Source of the DNA: Bacillota bacterium
GTDB taxonomy: Bacteria; Bacillota; UBA4882; UBA10575
Direction: 5' to 3'
NCBI GenBank assembly: GCA_012735195.1
Contig: JAAYIC010000057.1
Coordinates: 1 to 44,199, forward strand
Length of the DNA stretch: 44,199 bases
The number at the start of each line of letters is the position of its first letter. Within the stretch, counting starts at the first letter, position 1. Both the position numbers and the translations under genes were made by a program. This document shows positions 17,445 to 25,412 of this stretch, in pieces. Below the pieces are notes generated by a model that worked only from the letters and a program-made list of their open reading frames with translations, did not search any database and was not told where the DNA came from.

Positions 17445-19093
17445 TATCTTCCCAACAGCCGTTCCCACCAGTGCCGGGCTTTTGTCTTTTGCCTCTTGGT
17501 ATCCAGCGGTTTATAACTGCGCGGCCGGTTCAGCATCGCCCAGAACGGAACCCGCCCCAGGCTGTCCTTGATATCTTCCGGCTGCAAGGGGACAAAAGGC
17601 GATAAGAATGGAACTCCAAAAGAACGGATCCCGGCTGTATAAACAAGGAGGGCAAACGTAGCCAGGGCCAGCCCGTACAGGCCTCCCACCAAAGCCACAA
17701 TCACCAGGGGGAAACGGAGGATCCTGATGGAGATGGCCACCCCAAAATTGGGCGAGGTAAAGGAACAAATAGCCGTCAGAGCCACCACCACCGTGGTCAA
17801 GGGTGAAATCAAACCGGCACGGACGGCCGCGTCTCCCAGAATAAAACCGCCGACAATACCGATGGTCTGTCCGAGAGGACCGGGAAGCCGGGCCGAGGCC
17901 TCCCGGATAATCTCTATGGCCAGTTCCATCAAGAGGACCTCCAGGAAAAGCGGGAACGGCACCCCCTCCCTGCTCCCGGCAAGCTGGACGGCAAGGGGGA
18001 AAGGGATCAACTCCGGGTTGTAAAAGGATAAGGCAACGTAGAGAGAAGGCAGATAAAGGGAGAAAAAAAAGGATGAAAACCGGACAAGCCGGAGGAGAAA
18101 AGCCATTGGCCACCGGTGGTAGTAATCCTCCGCCGCGTAGTAAAACTCCCAAAAAGTCACAGGGACAATCAGGGCAAACGGGGTGTTGTCGGTAATGATC
18201 CCGACCTTCCCCTCTAAAACAGCAGCTACAACCCGGTCCGCCCGCTCCGTACTCTGGATGGTGGGGAAAAGGGATAATTTCCTGTCTTCAATCATCTCCT
18301 GAAGAATCGAACTCTCCATCACCCCGTCGATATCAATCTTCCCCAGCCGGCGCTCGACTTCCTCAACAACCTGCGGGTTGGCCACAGATTCCAAATAAAC
18401 CAGGGCGACATCGCTTTTGGTGCGCCGGCCCACCCTTACTACTTTGACCCGTAGATCCGGATCCCGGATCCAGCGCCGGACCTGGGCGGTGTTGAAACGG
18501 AGGGTTTCTGTAAACCCCACCCGCGGCCCGCGAATCACCGCCTCGGTCTCGGGTTCGTCAATACTCCGGTAGGCCCAGCCTCTGGTATTACAGACTAATG
18601 CCTCCTCATACCCGTCAAAGAGGATCGCCGCCTCCCCGGAAAGAATGGGGGTGATGAGCTCATCCAGGCTGCTTAAGACTCTTACCTCGTTGATATTGAG
18701 GACCTTGTCTTTGATATGCCGGACCAGGTTTTTCTTATCCCGTGTCCATTCACTCTTCAGTTCTCCCTTAAAGGTTAACGACTGGAGAATATATTCATTA
18801 ATTATTTCTTTGGAGGCCAACCCGTCGACAAAAACGACAACTATGGCAACGGGATCCGGCAGTTCCAAAGTATATTCCCGGAAAACCACATCGTCGCTGC
18901 GGCCGATTTTTTCCTTGAGATATTCTACATTTTCCTGGAGGTCCGGTGAAAGCCCGGCGTTTTCCTGGGCGGGCGACATTCCTTTTTCCCGCGCGCATGT
19001 GCGCGCGACCTGTCCGGCCCCTTGCCCTGTTTTTCCTTGTCCGCGCGTGCGTGAAACCGGTTTGGGTTGCCGGAAGCCCCTGCGTTTTTTCAT
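17444..19093 (-). CDS. gerAA: Germinant receptor subunit GerAA
   Basis: A 549-residue receptor A subunit. The soluble N-terminal domain runs to about residue 300 (NVEYLKEKIGRSDDVVFREY near the start of homology, then GPRVGFTETLRFNTAQVRRWI). It is followed by a membrane domain of about five or six segments with family blocks PVTFWEFYYAAEDYYHRW, LMELAIEIIREASARLP and GGFILGDAAVRAGLISP. About 50 basic and Gly/Gln-rich residues precede the conserved part, including the codons of an alternating CG palindrome. GAGGGG precedes the ATG. It starts 38 bases after the activase gene stops, so the germination genes may be read through from upstream. Confidence 0.95.
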   Translation of the reverse strand: MKKRRGFRQPKPVSRTRGQGKTGQGAGQVARTCAREKGMSPAQENAGLSPDLQENVEYLKEKIGRSDDVVFREYTLELPDPVAIVVVFVDGLASKEIINEYILQSLTFKGELKSEWTRDKKNLVRHIKDKVLNINEVRVLSSLDELITPILSGEAAILFDGYEEALVCNTRGWAYRSIDEPETEAVIRGPRVGFTETLRFNTAQVRRWIRDPDLRVKVVRVGRRTKSDVALVYLESVANPQVVEEVERRLGKIDIDGVMESSILQEMIEDRKLSLFPTIQSTERADRVVAAVLEGKVGIITDNTPFALIVPVTFWEFYYAAEDYYHRWPMAFLLRLVRFSSFFFSLYLPSLYVALSFYNPELIPFPLAVQLAGSREGVPFPLFLEVLLMELAIEIIREASARLPGPLGQTIGIVGGFILGDAAVRAGLISPLTTVVVALTAICSFTSPNFGVAISIRILRFPLVIVALVGGLYGLALATFALLVYTAGIRSFGVPFLSPFVPLQPEDIKDSLGRVPFWAMLNRPRSYKPLDTKRQKTKARHWWERLLGR

Positions 19094-19131
19094 CTGTCTT
19101 AGCCCCTCTTCGCCAAATCGCGGTTACCCCT

Positions 19132-20097
19132 CTATCCGATGGCGCGAGAAACCCCTTTCTCCCATTTTCCGCAGCGTCCGCCCCAGCCGGGGATTGGTTC
19201 TCCGTCAATGACCACAGTGACAATTTCACAACAGTTGGGGCAATCCGGGCATTCAAAACTTTCCACTCGGATCTCCCGGTCGGACAAGGAAAACCCACGA
19301 AATCCCATCTTCTTTCCAAACTTCCGGGACAGAAGCGCAGCGTCCCAGGCCCCCATCACCTCGTAGTGTTCGGGGATAATGATCTCATACCCCAACTCCT
19401 TTTCAAAGGCGGCCTTGATCCCTTTGTTGGCGGCGACTCCCCCTTGAAACAAGACCGGAGGCAGGATCTCCTTACCCTTCCCGACGTTGTTGAAGTAATT
19501 CCGCATTAGGGCTTCGCAAAGGCCGGCGACGATATCCTCCAACTTGTAACCCATCTGTTGTTTATGAATCATGTCCGATTCGGCAAAGACCGAACAGCGT
19601 CCGGCGATCCGCACCGGCACCTTTGAACGCAGGGCCAGCCCGCCGAATTCCTCAAGGGAAAGATTGAGCCTCTTCGCCTGCTGGTCCAGGAAGGAACCGG
19701 TGCCGGCCGCGCAAACCGTATTCATGGCGAAGTCTACGACCGTGCCTTCACGGATAATTATGATCTTTGAGTCCTGGCCCCCAATCTCGATTACGGTTTT
19801 GACCCCGGGATTAACCTGCAAAGCCGCAACTCCATGGGCGGTGATCTCATTCTTAACCAGATCGGCGCCGATTACCTTGCCAATGAGTTTCCGGCCGGAA
19901 CCGGTGACCCCCGCTCCCAAGATCTCATGGTCTTTAAAATCCTGTCCCAGTTGGTTCAGGCCCTTCTGCACGGAAATTATGGGTTTTCCCTCTGTTCGCA
20001 GGTATATTTTTTTCACTATGGAACCTTTTTCGTCAATAACCACCAGATTAGTGCTGACCGACCCCACGTCGACGCCAAGATAAAACCCTGTGGTCAT
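19132..20097 (-). CDS. Acyl-CoA dehydratase activase-type ATPase (BcrA/BadF/HgdC family)
   Basis: A 321-residue ATPase of the ASKHA fold. The phosphate-1 motif is YLGVDVGSVSTNLVVID. The two cysteines that bridge a [4Fe-4S] cluster between the subunits of HgdC-type activators are present (NTVCAAGTGSF and AGRCSVFAESDM). The tail adds a Cys-rich segment (ESFECPDCPNCCEIV, then GGRCGKW), which typical HgdC lacks but COG1924 proteins fused to DUF2229 have. Known relatives use ATP hydrolysis to push one electron onto a dehydratase or reductase. It is followed by the gerA operon and preceded by two dehydratase-like proteins. The ATG is preceded by AAAGGAG. The substrate of the system is unknown. Confidence 0.9.
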   Translation of the reverse strand: MTTGFYLGVDVGSVSTNLVVIDEKGSIVKKIYLRTEGKPIISVQKGLNQLGQDFKDHEILGAGVTGSGRKLIGKVIGADLVKNEITAHGVAALQVNPGVKTVIEIGGQDSKIIIIREGTVVDFAMNTVCAAGTGSFLDQQAKRLNLSLEEFGGLALRSKVPVRIAGRCSVFAESDMIHKQQMGYKLEDIVAGLCEALMRNYFNNVGKGKEILPPVLFQGGVAANKGIKAAFEKELGYEIIIPEHYEVMGAWDAALLSRKFGKKMGFRGFSLSDREIRVESFECPDCPNCCEIVTVVIDGEPIPGWGGRCGKWEKGVSRAIG

Positions 20098-20168
20098 CTG
20101 GAGACTCCTTTCCTCTTGCCCGCTGTTTCCTTGTTCTCTCTCCCAATCATCGCCTGATCGCCGTTTGC

Positions 20169-21272
20169 TCAGACCCCTGCCTTTGCCTCATCCTTCTCCC
20201 TTTTTTGCCGGAGCAAATCCACAAACGCCTCCAACCTGGTGGTCACACCGGCGGCGCCGGAATGCTCATCCAGGACCAGGCTGAGGACGGGCAGGTTAAA
20301 GCGCCGGCTTAAATCCGGGAGGATACTCTGGGCCACAAGCTCCGGCATACAGGTAAAGGGCAGGATTTGCACCACCCCGTCCACCCGGTTTGTCCCGGCG
20401 TCCACCGTTTCGGCGATGGTCTCTCGCCCGTGGCCGCCGACAAAAGAAGTGAGATAGGGGATGGACAACAACTCGGTGCGGCGGCGGTGCTCCGGGAACA
20501 GGGCCTTCAAGAGGTTCGCTTCCACCCAGTGGGTCATGGAAACGGACCTCGCCACCTCCACCCCCATCTGCCCCAGGATGTTTTCAGTATGAAAGTTTAC
20601 CCCGGATTCAAGGATCATATAAATTTCCCCGACGATCTTCACCCGTAACACCCGCCCGGTTTCCAGGCGGGCCAGATTCTCCAAGTTATGGGCAAGCGCG
20701 GTATAGACCAACTCCAGGCGGTGTAGGTCATTTTCCGCCGCCATTACACGGAGGAATTTTCGGTATTCCATTTCCGCCGCCTTTTTCTGGGCGACACGGG
20801 GGAGGAGGCGGCGGTAAAGGCGGTTGGCCCGGTCCAAAAAGACCGCTTTCGCCCAAGCCAGACGGATAGCCCGCCAGATGCGGCCGGGCTCTTTCAGATT
20901 TTTCCCGAGAAGAAAGCGGAGAGCCCGGAGGAGTTCCCGGGTTTCGGCGCCGGGCGGGTCCAGGAGGAGCAGTTCAAAATCATATCCCAGATCATGAAGG
21001 ATCCTCTTTTGTACCTGGGCAAAATAGCCAAACCGGCACGGCCCAGCGCCGCCGAAGGTGACCACGGCCTCGGCCCCCTTTTCTATGGCCTCGATATAAT
21101 TGGCCAATGTTATCTTAAACGGCAGGCAGGCGAATTCCGGCGCATACTTGACGCCCAGGTCAAAAGTGCGCTTTGTCACCGGAGGCGGTGGCACCACTTG
21201 GTGTCCCAACTCCGTAAAGAGGGTCTGTACAGGGATATCAATCTGCCCCATCCGGGGAAAAGTCAAACGCAT
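20169..21272 (-). CDS. 2-hydroxyacyl-CoA dehydratase-like protein (COG3581 type)
   Basis: A 367-residue protein of the CoA-protein-activase group, related to the HgdB/D component of 2-hydroxyacyl-CoA dehydratases. Likely cluster cysteines are in YAPEFACLPFK, GGAGPCRFGYF and LPFTCMPELV. The C-terminus, VLDEHSGAAGVTTRLEAF, has nearly the same block as the neighbouring DUF2229 protein. In other organisms this domain is often fused behind an activase and DUF2229 in one very large protein of unknown function. Here the three parts are separate genes. Its ATG overlaps the end of the DUF2229 gene by ten bases, with AGGAGCGGG as ribosome site. No acyl-CoA pathway genes lie nearby, so a classic fermentative role is not supported. 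Confidence 0.85.
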   Translation of the reverse strand: MRLTFPRMGQIDIPVQTLFTELGHQVVPPPPVTKRTFDLGVKYAPEFACLPFKITLANYIEAIEKGAEAVVTFGGAGPCRFGYFAQVQKRILHDLGYDFELLLLDPPGAETRELLRALRFLLGKNLKEPGRIWRAIRLAWAKAVFLDRANRLYRRLLPRVAQKKAAEMEYRKFLRVMAAENDLHRLELVYTALAHNLENLARLETGRVLRVKIVGEIYMILESGVNFHTENILGQMGVEVARSVSMTHWVEANLLKALFPEHRRRTELLSIPYLTSFVGGHGRETIAETVDAGTNRVDGVVQILPFTCMPELVAQSILPDLSRRFNLPVLSLVLDEHSGAAGVTTRLEAFVDLLRQKREKDEAKAGV

Positions 21273-22504
21273 CCCGCCCGCTCCTTTCCTCCCGCCAGAT
21301 CAAGAAAGGCCTCGAGCCTGGTATGTAGTCCCGCTTCTCCTGTATGTTCATCCAAATAGATTTGAAGATACGGAATTTCCCGGCTGCATTCCCTTTTGAT
21401 CACTTCGCCGATCAGAGCCTCCGGGCCACAGGCAAAAGCCGCCACATGGATCAGCCCGTCAACCCCGGCCTGCCCGCACGCGTGCGTGCGGAAAAGGCGG
21501 GAGGCCCCAAGGGCCACCCTCCCCATTGTCCAGTAAATCGCCTTGGGCAACCCTTTGAGGGCCGTGGCGATCTCATCTTCCGGCAACATCTCCGGGGTCA
21601 GGAGACGGCACCCCTCTTCCTGCAAAAACCGGATAATACCGGTATTGACAAAGGAATCATAGAGGCAGTAGGGATGCCCGACCAACCCAATAACCCGGCC
21701 CGGTTTTGCTCTGTGCCCAAGTGTGTCAACCCGGTCCGGTTTTTCTCCATGCTTTTCCGGGTTAACCCGGTCCAGTTTCTCTCTATGCCTTTCCGGGTTA
21801 ACCCGGCCTGCCGCATCCGGCAAATCTTGGCTGGCTGTTTGTGGATTGGTTCTTTGCCGGAGCCCGGCCGGCCGGCCCTGCTGACCGTCGAAAAGCGCCA
21901 TCGCTTCCTCCGGCAGGTAACCCCGGCGCAAGAGCCCGGTATAAACGGCATGGGCTTTCCTGGCTGCTGCCAACGGTTTTTTCATCCGCCCACTCCAGCG
22001 GACGACTCCACGCCGGCGAATGACTCCATCTCCGCGGATGACCCCGTGGTTATTCCCGTTGGCGTCCCCGTGGACTACTTCGTCCCGCCCGGCAAGGGTC
22101 AAAAACTCCCGCTCGAAAATCATCCCGGACCCTTGCGGCGTCCATATGCGTTCCGGAAGGAAACTGCCGGCGCTTTCCCAGATGATCACCGGGGTCCGCG
22201 GTAGTAAACGGCGGATCATATCCGGGAGTCCCATGAACTTCGGACAGGTGTATTCCTTCCGGGCAACACTGGTCAAACGGGGAACCAGCACGGCATCGCA
22301 GTTTTTTTGCAACTCAAGGCAGTGGCCGATAAACACCTTGACCGGCAGGCAAATTTCGTCAACAGCCGCCTTTAGCCCTGCGGTCATAATCGCTTTATTG
22401 GTCGGTGGCGAGACCACCGGTTCCAGACCGGCCGCACTTAAAAAAGCCTTCCAGGCCGGGCCGTACCAATAATATAAAAGGGCTCTGGGGATTCCGACCT
22501 TCAT
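21263..22504 (-). CDS. DUF2229/COG3580 dehydratase-like protein with minisatellite linker
   Basis: A 413-residue protein. Residues 1-120 match DUF2229 (MKVGIPRALLYYWYGPAWKA, DEICLPVKVFIGHC, TSVARKEYTCPKFMG). The C-terminal part resembles an HgdB-type domain (AAFACGPEALIGEV, IYLDEHTGEAGLHTRLEAF). Between them lies about 130 residues of variable sequence with two repeat tracts: a near-tandem GVIRGD/GVIRRR/GVVRWSG run, and three 12-residue units beginning RVNPERH, RVNPEKH and RVDTLGH. The linker looks expanded by slippage without breaking the frame. It starts 16 bases after the DUF3189 gene and overlaps the COG3581 gene. The conserved cysteines suggest an Fe-S cluster. Confidence 0.85.
   Translation of the reverse strand: MKVGIPRALLYYWYGPAWKAFLSAAGLEPVVSPPTNKAIMTAGLKAAVDEICLPVKVFIGHCLELQKNCDAVLVPRLTSVARKEYTCPKFMGLPDMIRRLLPRTPVIIWESAGSFLPERIWTPQGSGMIFEREFLTLAGRDEVVHGDANGNNHGVIRGDGVIRRRGVVRWSGRMKKPLAAARKAHAVYTGLLRRGYLPEEAMALFDGQQGRPAGLRQRTNPQTASQDLPDAAGRVNPERHREKLDRVNPEKHGEKPDRVDTLGHRAKPGRVIGLVGHPYCLYDSFVNTGIIRFLQEEGCRLLTPEMLPEDEIATALKGLPKAIYWTMGRVALGASRLFRTHACGQAGVDGLIHVAAFACGPEALIGEVIKRECSREIPYLQIYLDEHTGEAGLHTRLEAFLDLAGGKERAGCV
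21698..21805 (-). repeat. In-frame 36-bp minisatellite, three units
   Basis: Three head-to-tail 36-base units (21805-21770, 21769-21734, 21733-21698 on the - strand) encode 12-residue repeats. The first two units share CGGGTTAACCCGGAA at their start, which contains the palindrome CCGGGTTAACCCGG. The third is more diverged. The unit length is a multiple of three, so copy-number change keeps the gene open. Confidence 0.85.
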
Positions 22505-22520
22505 GTTGTCTCCTCGACCT

Positions 22521-23036
22521 TCATTTTGGCTCCTTTCTTTGTACCTGCTTCCGGCCGTGCCGGAAATCAGCGGGGCCCGTCTTTCCGGATAAATTCTTTT
22601 TTGTCCAGGCCACCAGTCCCCTCAGACGATCAAGGGAGAGAATAATCCCGAAGGCCGCCAACGGTCGGCCGATCGTGGTTAAGCCCAGCTTTTTGGAGGC
22701 AAATCCGCCCAGCCGGGTGAGGAGTCCCACCGCCGGCAGTGTATTACAGAGGAGAATCTCGTCTTTTTTTCCTAAATGCCAGATCAGGCTGGTTATTGCC
22801 CGGAGTCCGGCCGGGGTCTGGCTGTCCAGGCCAAGAATATAGACCTCGTTTCCCTGTCCATCCCTGCCCATGAAATACGGGATTCCCCATTGGGAGGAAT
22901 CCGCCCGGTCAAATTCGGCTAGTCCAATCAGTTGCTCAATACTGACCGGGCCCGCCATCGGCAGATTTCCCAGATGCAGATGGGCGGCGACCACCGACGA
23001 ATGCGCCCGGCCGTAACAATGGTAGATTACCTTCAC
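22521..23036 (-). CDS. DUF3189 family protein (second of a tandem pair)
   Basis: A 171-residue protein opening MKVIYHCYGRAHSSVVAAHLHLGNLP, the hallmark of DUF3189, a family of unknown function found in spore-forming Bacillota. Its start overlaps the stop of the other DUF3189 gene by four bases (ATGA). A central stretch, VYILGLDSQTPAGLRAITSLI, parallels VYLLPRGKEGKLLLTLIRE of the neighbour, showing a shared fold. A basic tail (RHGRKQVQRKEPK) ends the protein. No enzyme motif is recognised. Confidence 0.82.
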   Translation of the reverse strand: MKVIYHCYGRAHSSVVAAHLHLGNLPMAGPVSIEQLIGLAEFDRADSSQWGIPYFMGRDGQGNEVYILGLDSQTPAGLRAITSLIWHLGKKDEILLCNTLPAVGLLTRLGGFASKKLGLTTIGRPLAAFGIILSLDRLRGLVAWTKKNLSGKTGPADFRHGRKQVQRKEPK

Positions 23037-23464
23037 GGCCCCCGCAATACTTCCTCTTTTACCGCCTGGACCATCTTCTCGATCCTCCGGAATAACTGAT
23101 CATTCTTTCCCGGGCCGGGCTGTGGGTGGGCGTACGGTTCACAGTCGATGAAACAGTAGGCATCCGGATCCTCTCCCAGCAGACGGGCGGTCTCCCTGAT
23201 CAGGGTCAAGAGCAGTTTCCCCTCTTTCCCCCTGGGCAGCAAGTAGACTTCTTCACCGTTTTTGCCCGTGCCGAGAAGGATCAGGGTCCCCCTCTCCTTC
23301 CCTGCTCCTCGCCCAAAAGGGATCACTCCCACAGCATTCCTGGTGTTCCTCCAGGCAGCGGTTCCTTCCGGCGCCGGTTCCACCAGCCCCAAGTGCAGGG
23401 CTGCCGCCAAGGGCGCGCTCGCTCCTTTACCGGACCAGTGGTAGATGATCTTCTTAGTCCTCAC
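23033..23464 (-). CDS. DUF3189 family protein (first of a tandem pair)
   Basis: A 143-residue paralogue of the gene that follows, opening KKIIYHWSGKGASAPLAAALHLGLV. The shared motif (I-Y-H-x-x-G-x-x-x-S/A near the N-terminus) suggests a nucleotide- or phosphate-binding loop, which is inference. It overlaps the end of spoIIP by 11 bases and the next DUF3189 gene by four. Divergence between the pair is high, so the duplication is old. Confidence 0.8.
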   Translation of the reverse strand: MRTKKIIYHWSGKGASAPLAAALHLGLVEPAPEGTAAWRNTRNAVGVIPFGRGAGKERGTLILLGTGKNGEEVYLLPRGKEGKLLLTLIRETARLLGEDPDAYCFIDCEPYAHPQPGPGKNDQLFRRIEKMVQAVKEEVLRGP

Positions 23465-24500
23465 GCAACCTTCCCCAATCCCGGTTCAGAAGGAAGAAAA
23501 CCACCAACCCGGCGGCAACCAGCCCGGCAACCCATAGAAGGGCGCGCCAGGCGCCGGATGATTCCTGCCGGCTCACCGCTCCCGTTGAAAGGACCCGGTG
23601 GGCGGCGGTGGCAAACAGCTCCACCCCTTTCTCTGCTTCTTCCCGCTTATTGGTATGGGAACCGGCTTCAATCAACAGAAGGCGGGGGGCCATATCCTGA
23701 TTGTACTTGCCGTTGCCGTAGAAGATCCCCTTAATCAAACCGGGATATTCCCGGTCCACCGCTGCTTTGACCTGGCGCGAAAAAGCCTCGTTGGCCTCAC
23801 GATTAGGGTTTTGCCTCCCCACCACCAGCTGGATCTTTGTGGCTTTTTCACCCTCCACCCATGCTTCATATTCTTCCGCGGGTACCGCATCCCGGTGCAC
23901 ATCAATCAGGGCAATGGGACGTTTCTTGAGGAGTTCCGCCACAGTCCGGCGGGAACGGTCATAGGCCATGGCATCCTGTGGATCATGATTGGAAGTATCA
24001 TGTATCACCCGGAGGTTTTCCGCTTCCAAGCGGCGGGCAAGGCGTTCGCCCACCTTTCGCACGCCGCTGTTGCCGGCCTCGACATGAGGAGAGCCTTCAT
24101 TGGGGAGGTAGGACTCGCCGGAATGGGTGTGATAAATGGCGATTGGTCTCTTCTCTCCCTCACTCTGGGCCGGTTCGGCGCGTCTTGGGAAAAGGGCTTG
24201 CAATCCCCGGCGGATCTCCTGAAAGAAGGAACGCCGGCCGGCTTCGGGCGCCTCCACCAGCCGGGCATGGGCCACATCCTGGTGCACGCTCCGTACCCGG
24301 TATAATTTATTATCTGCGGTCAGATACTCGTCACCAATAGTGATATAATGGGCAGTCCTGCAGATCACCTCTTCGTTCTCGTCAACAATAGTAAAATAGG
24401 TGCCGTCGGTCTTCTCCCTCTCCGCCGCCGCCGGAAAGGCGAAAACACACAAGAACAAGAGAACAGCCGGCAACAGGGTTCTTTTTTTATTTCTCTTCAT
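23454..24500 (-). CDS. spoIIP: Stage II sporulation protein P (SpoIIP)
   Basis: Peptidoglycan amidase/endopeptidase of the forespore engulfment complex (with SpoIID and SpoIIM). A signal segment near the N-terminus (LLPAVLLFLCVFAFPAAA) is followed by a beta-rich region and the catalytic domain with IYHTHSGESYLP (zinc His residues) and LIEAGSHTNKREEAEKG. A C-terminal helix, ALLWVAGLVAAGLVVFFLL, would anchor it in the membrane, so it has membrane segments at both ends. I prefer the ATG at 24500, with GGGGTG six bases upstream, over a GTG at 24509 that overlaps the DUF1614 stop. It is coupled to the DUF1614 gene upstream and the DUF3189 gene downstream. Confidence 0.93.
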   Translation of the reverse strand: MKRNKKRTLLPAVLLFLCVFAFPAAAEREKTDGTYFTIVDENEEVICRTAHYITIGDEYLTADNKLYRVRSVHQDVAHARLVEAPEAGRRSFFQEIRRGLQALFPRRAEPAQSEGEKRPIAIYHTHSGESYLPNEGSPHVEAGNSGVRKVGERLARRLEAENLRVIHDTSNHDPQDAMAYDRSRRTVAELLKKRPIALIDVHRDAVPAEEYEAWVEGEKATKIQLVVGRQNPNREANEAFSRQVKAAVDREYPGLIKGIFYGNGKYNQDMAPRLLLIEAGSHTNKREEAEKGVELFATAAHRVLSTGAVSRQESSGAWRALLWVAGLVAAGLVVFFLLNRDWGRLRED

Positions 24501-24505
24501 TCTGC

Positions 24506-25150
24506 TCACCCCTCTCCTTCCTGCCGGTCACGGTCTTCCGCAGGGCCGCCCTGGATCCTCTCCCTGGTTTCACCGATAATCTCCGCCAGCAGGACGCCGA
24601 TGATCCCGGCGAGGACCAGGGTATCAAAGATTCCCGCCCCGCCAATCCGGGCGGGAGAGGAAAGCCCGCGGATCGCCGTTTCCACCGCATGGACGATATC
24701 GGCAACCAGGATGCCAAGGGTGCCCCCGATAAAAGCCAGCCGCCGGGAACGGCCGATCAGGTATGCCACACCCCCGGCGAGAATACCCCAGATATACTGC
24801 GGCTCAACCCGGCCGGCATAGGTATCGAAGAAATATAGCTTTGAAACGGCATAAACGGCCAGGGCGGTCAGGACCACCCCAAAAATCCCCCTGTTGACCT
24901 CTTTTCTACTTCCAGCCCGGGAAAAAACATAAACCGCAAGGCCCACTGGGAGAATAGCCCCGCCGAGGTTAAGGGAGACCGGCGGGGTTCCGCGGTAGAG
25001 GGGGATATTAATAAAACTCCCCACCACCATGGCGGCAAGAAAGAGCAGCGCCTGTTTATCAGTGAGGTAAAGGCGGTCCAGTACCTGTTGGGCCAAGCCC
25101 AACAGAATCAGAATCCCGGCCCCGAGCAATAAAAGCACACCCAAATTCAT
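24506..25150 (-). CDS. DUF1614 integral membrane protein
   Basis: A membrane protein of about 214 residues with six or seven hydrophobic segments. The block SFINIPLYRGTPPVSLNLGGAILPVGLAVYVF is characteristic of DUF1614, a family of unknown function in Clostridia. GGIFDTLVLAGIIG-like sequence near the end is also conserved. I chose the ATG at 25150 behind GGTGGAGGAG; upstream frame to 25279 is open but lacks a site. It is the first gene of the long co-directional block with spoIIP. The location suggests a sporulation role, but that is guilt by association. Confidence 0.8.
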   Translation of the reverse strand: MNLGVLLLLGAGILILLGLAQQVLDRLYLTDKQALLFLAAMVVGSFINIPLYRGTPPVSLNLGGAILPVGLAVYVFSRAGSRKEVNRGIFGVVLTALAVYAVSKLYFFDTYAGRVEPQYIWGILAGGVAYLIGRSRRLAFIGGTLGILVADIVHAVETAIRGLSSPARIGGAGIFDTLVLAGIIGVLLAEIIGETRERIQGGPAEDRDRQEGEG

Positions 25151-25301
25151 CGTTTTGCACTCCTCCACCATAACTTGCAGGTTTATTATTTCACTCCTGC
25201 CGTCTTCCAATACAATGAGAAATAGTGCGACGAAGGAGAGGTTGGTGTGCTTTTCCCGGCGCCAAAGCAAAAAGACCATAGCCGGTCTCCTGCGCTAAGG
25301 C

Positions 25302-25329
25302 AAAAAAAAGCGGGAGCTTACGCTCCCGC
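25302..25329 (-). terminator. Rho-independent terminator of the cmk-plsC-ispH-S1 operon
   Basis: On the - strand GCGGGAGC pairs with GCTCCCGC across a four-base loop and is followed by eight T. It lies about 85 bases after the S1-protein stop and separates this operon from the DUF1614-spoIIP block. Confidence 0.95.
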
Positions 25330-25412
25330 ATACCGGATTCTCGACAGTTCCGGCCCGTCGCCCGGTCGCCTCGGACCGGTGAAGGTAATTCCTTGGCGGT
25401 TCTTCTTCTGAA

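Noticed and set aside
21698-21805. CRISPR-like 36-bp periodicity
   Set aside because: The 36-base units are contiguous, in frame and translated in a conserved gene; there are no spacers.
23126-24340. Long + strand frames opposite DUF3189 and spoIIP
   Set aside because: Antisense shadows of well-supported genes with matching family motifs.
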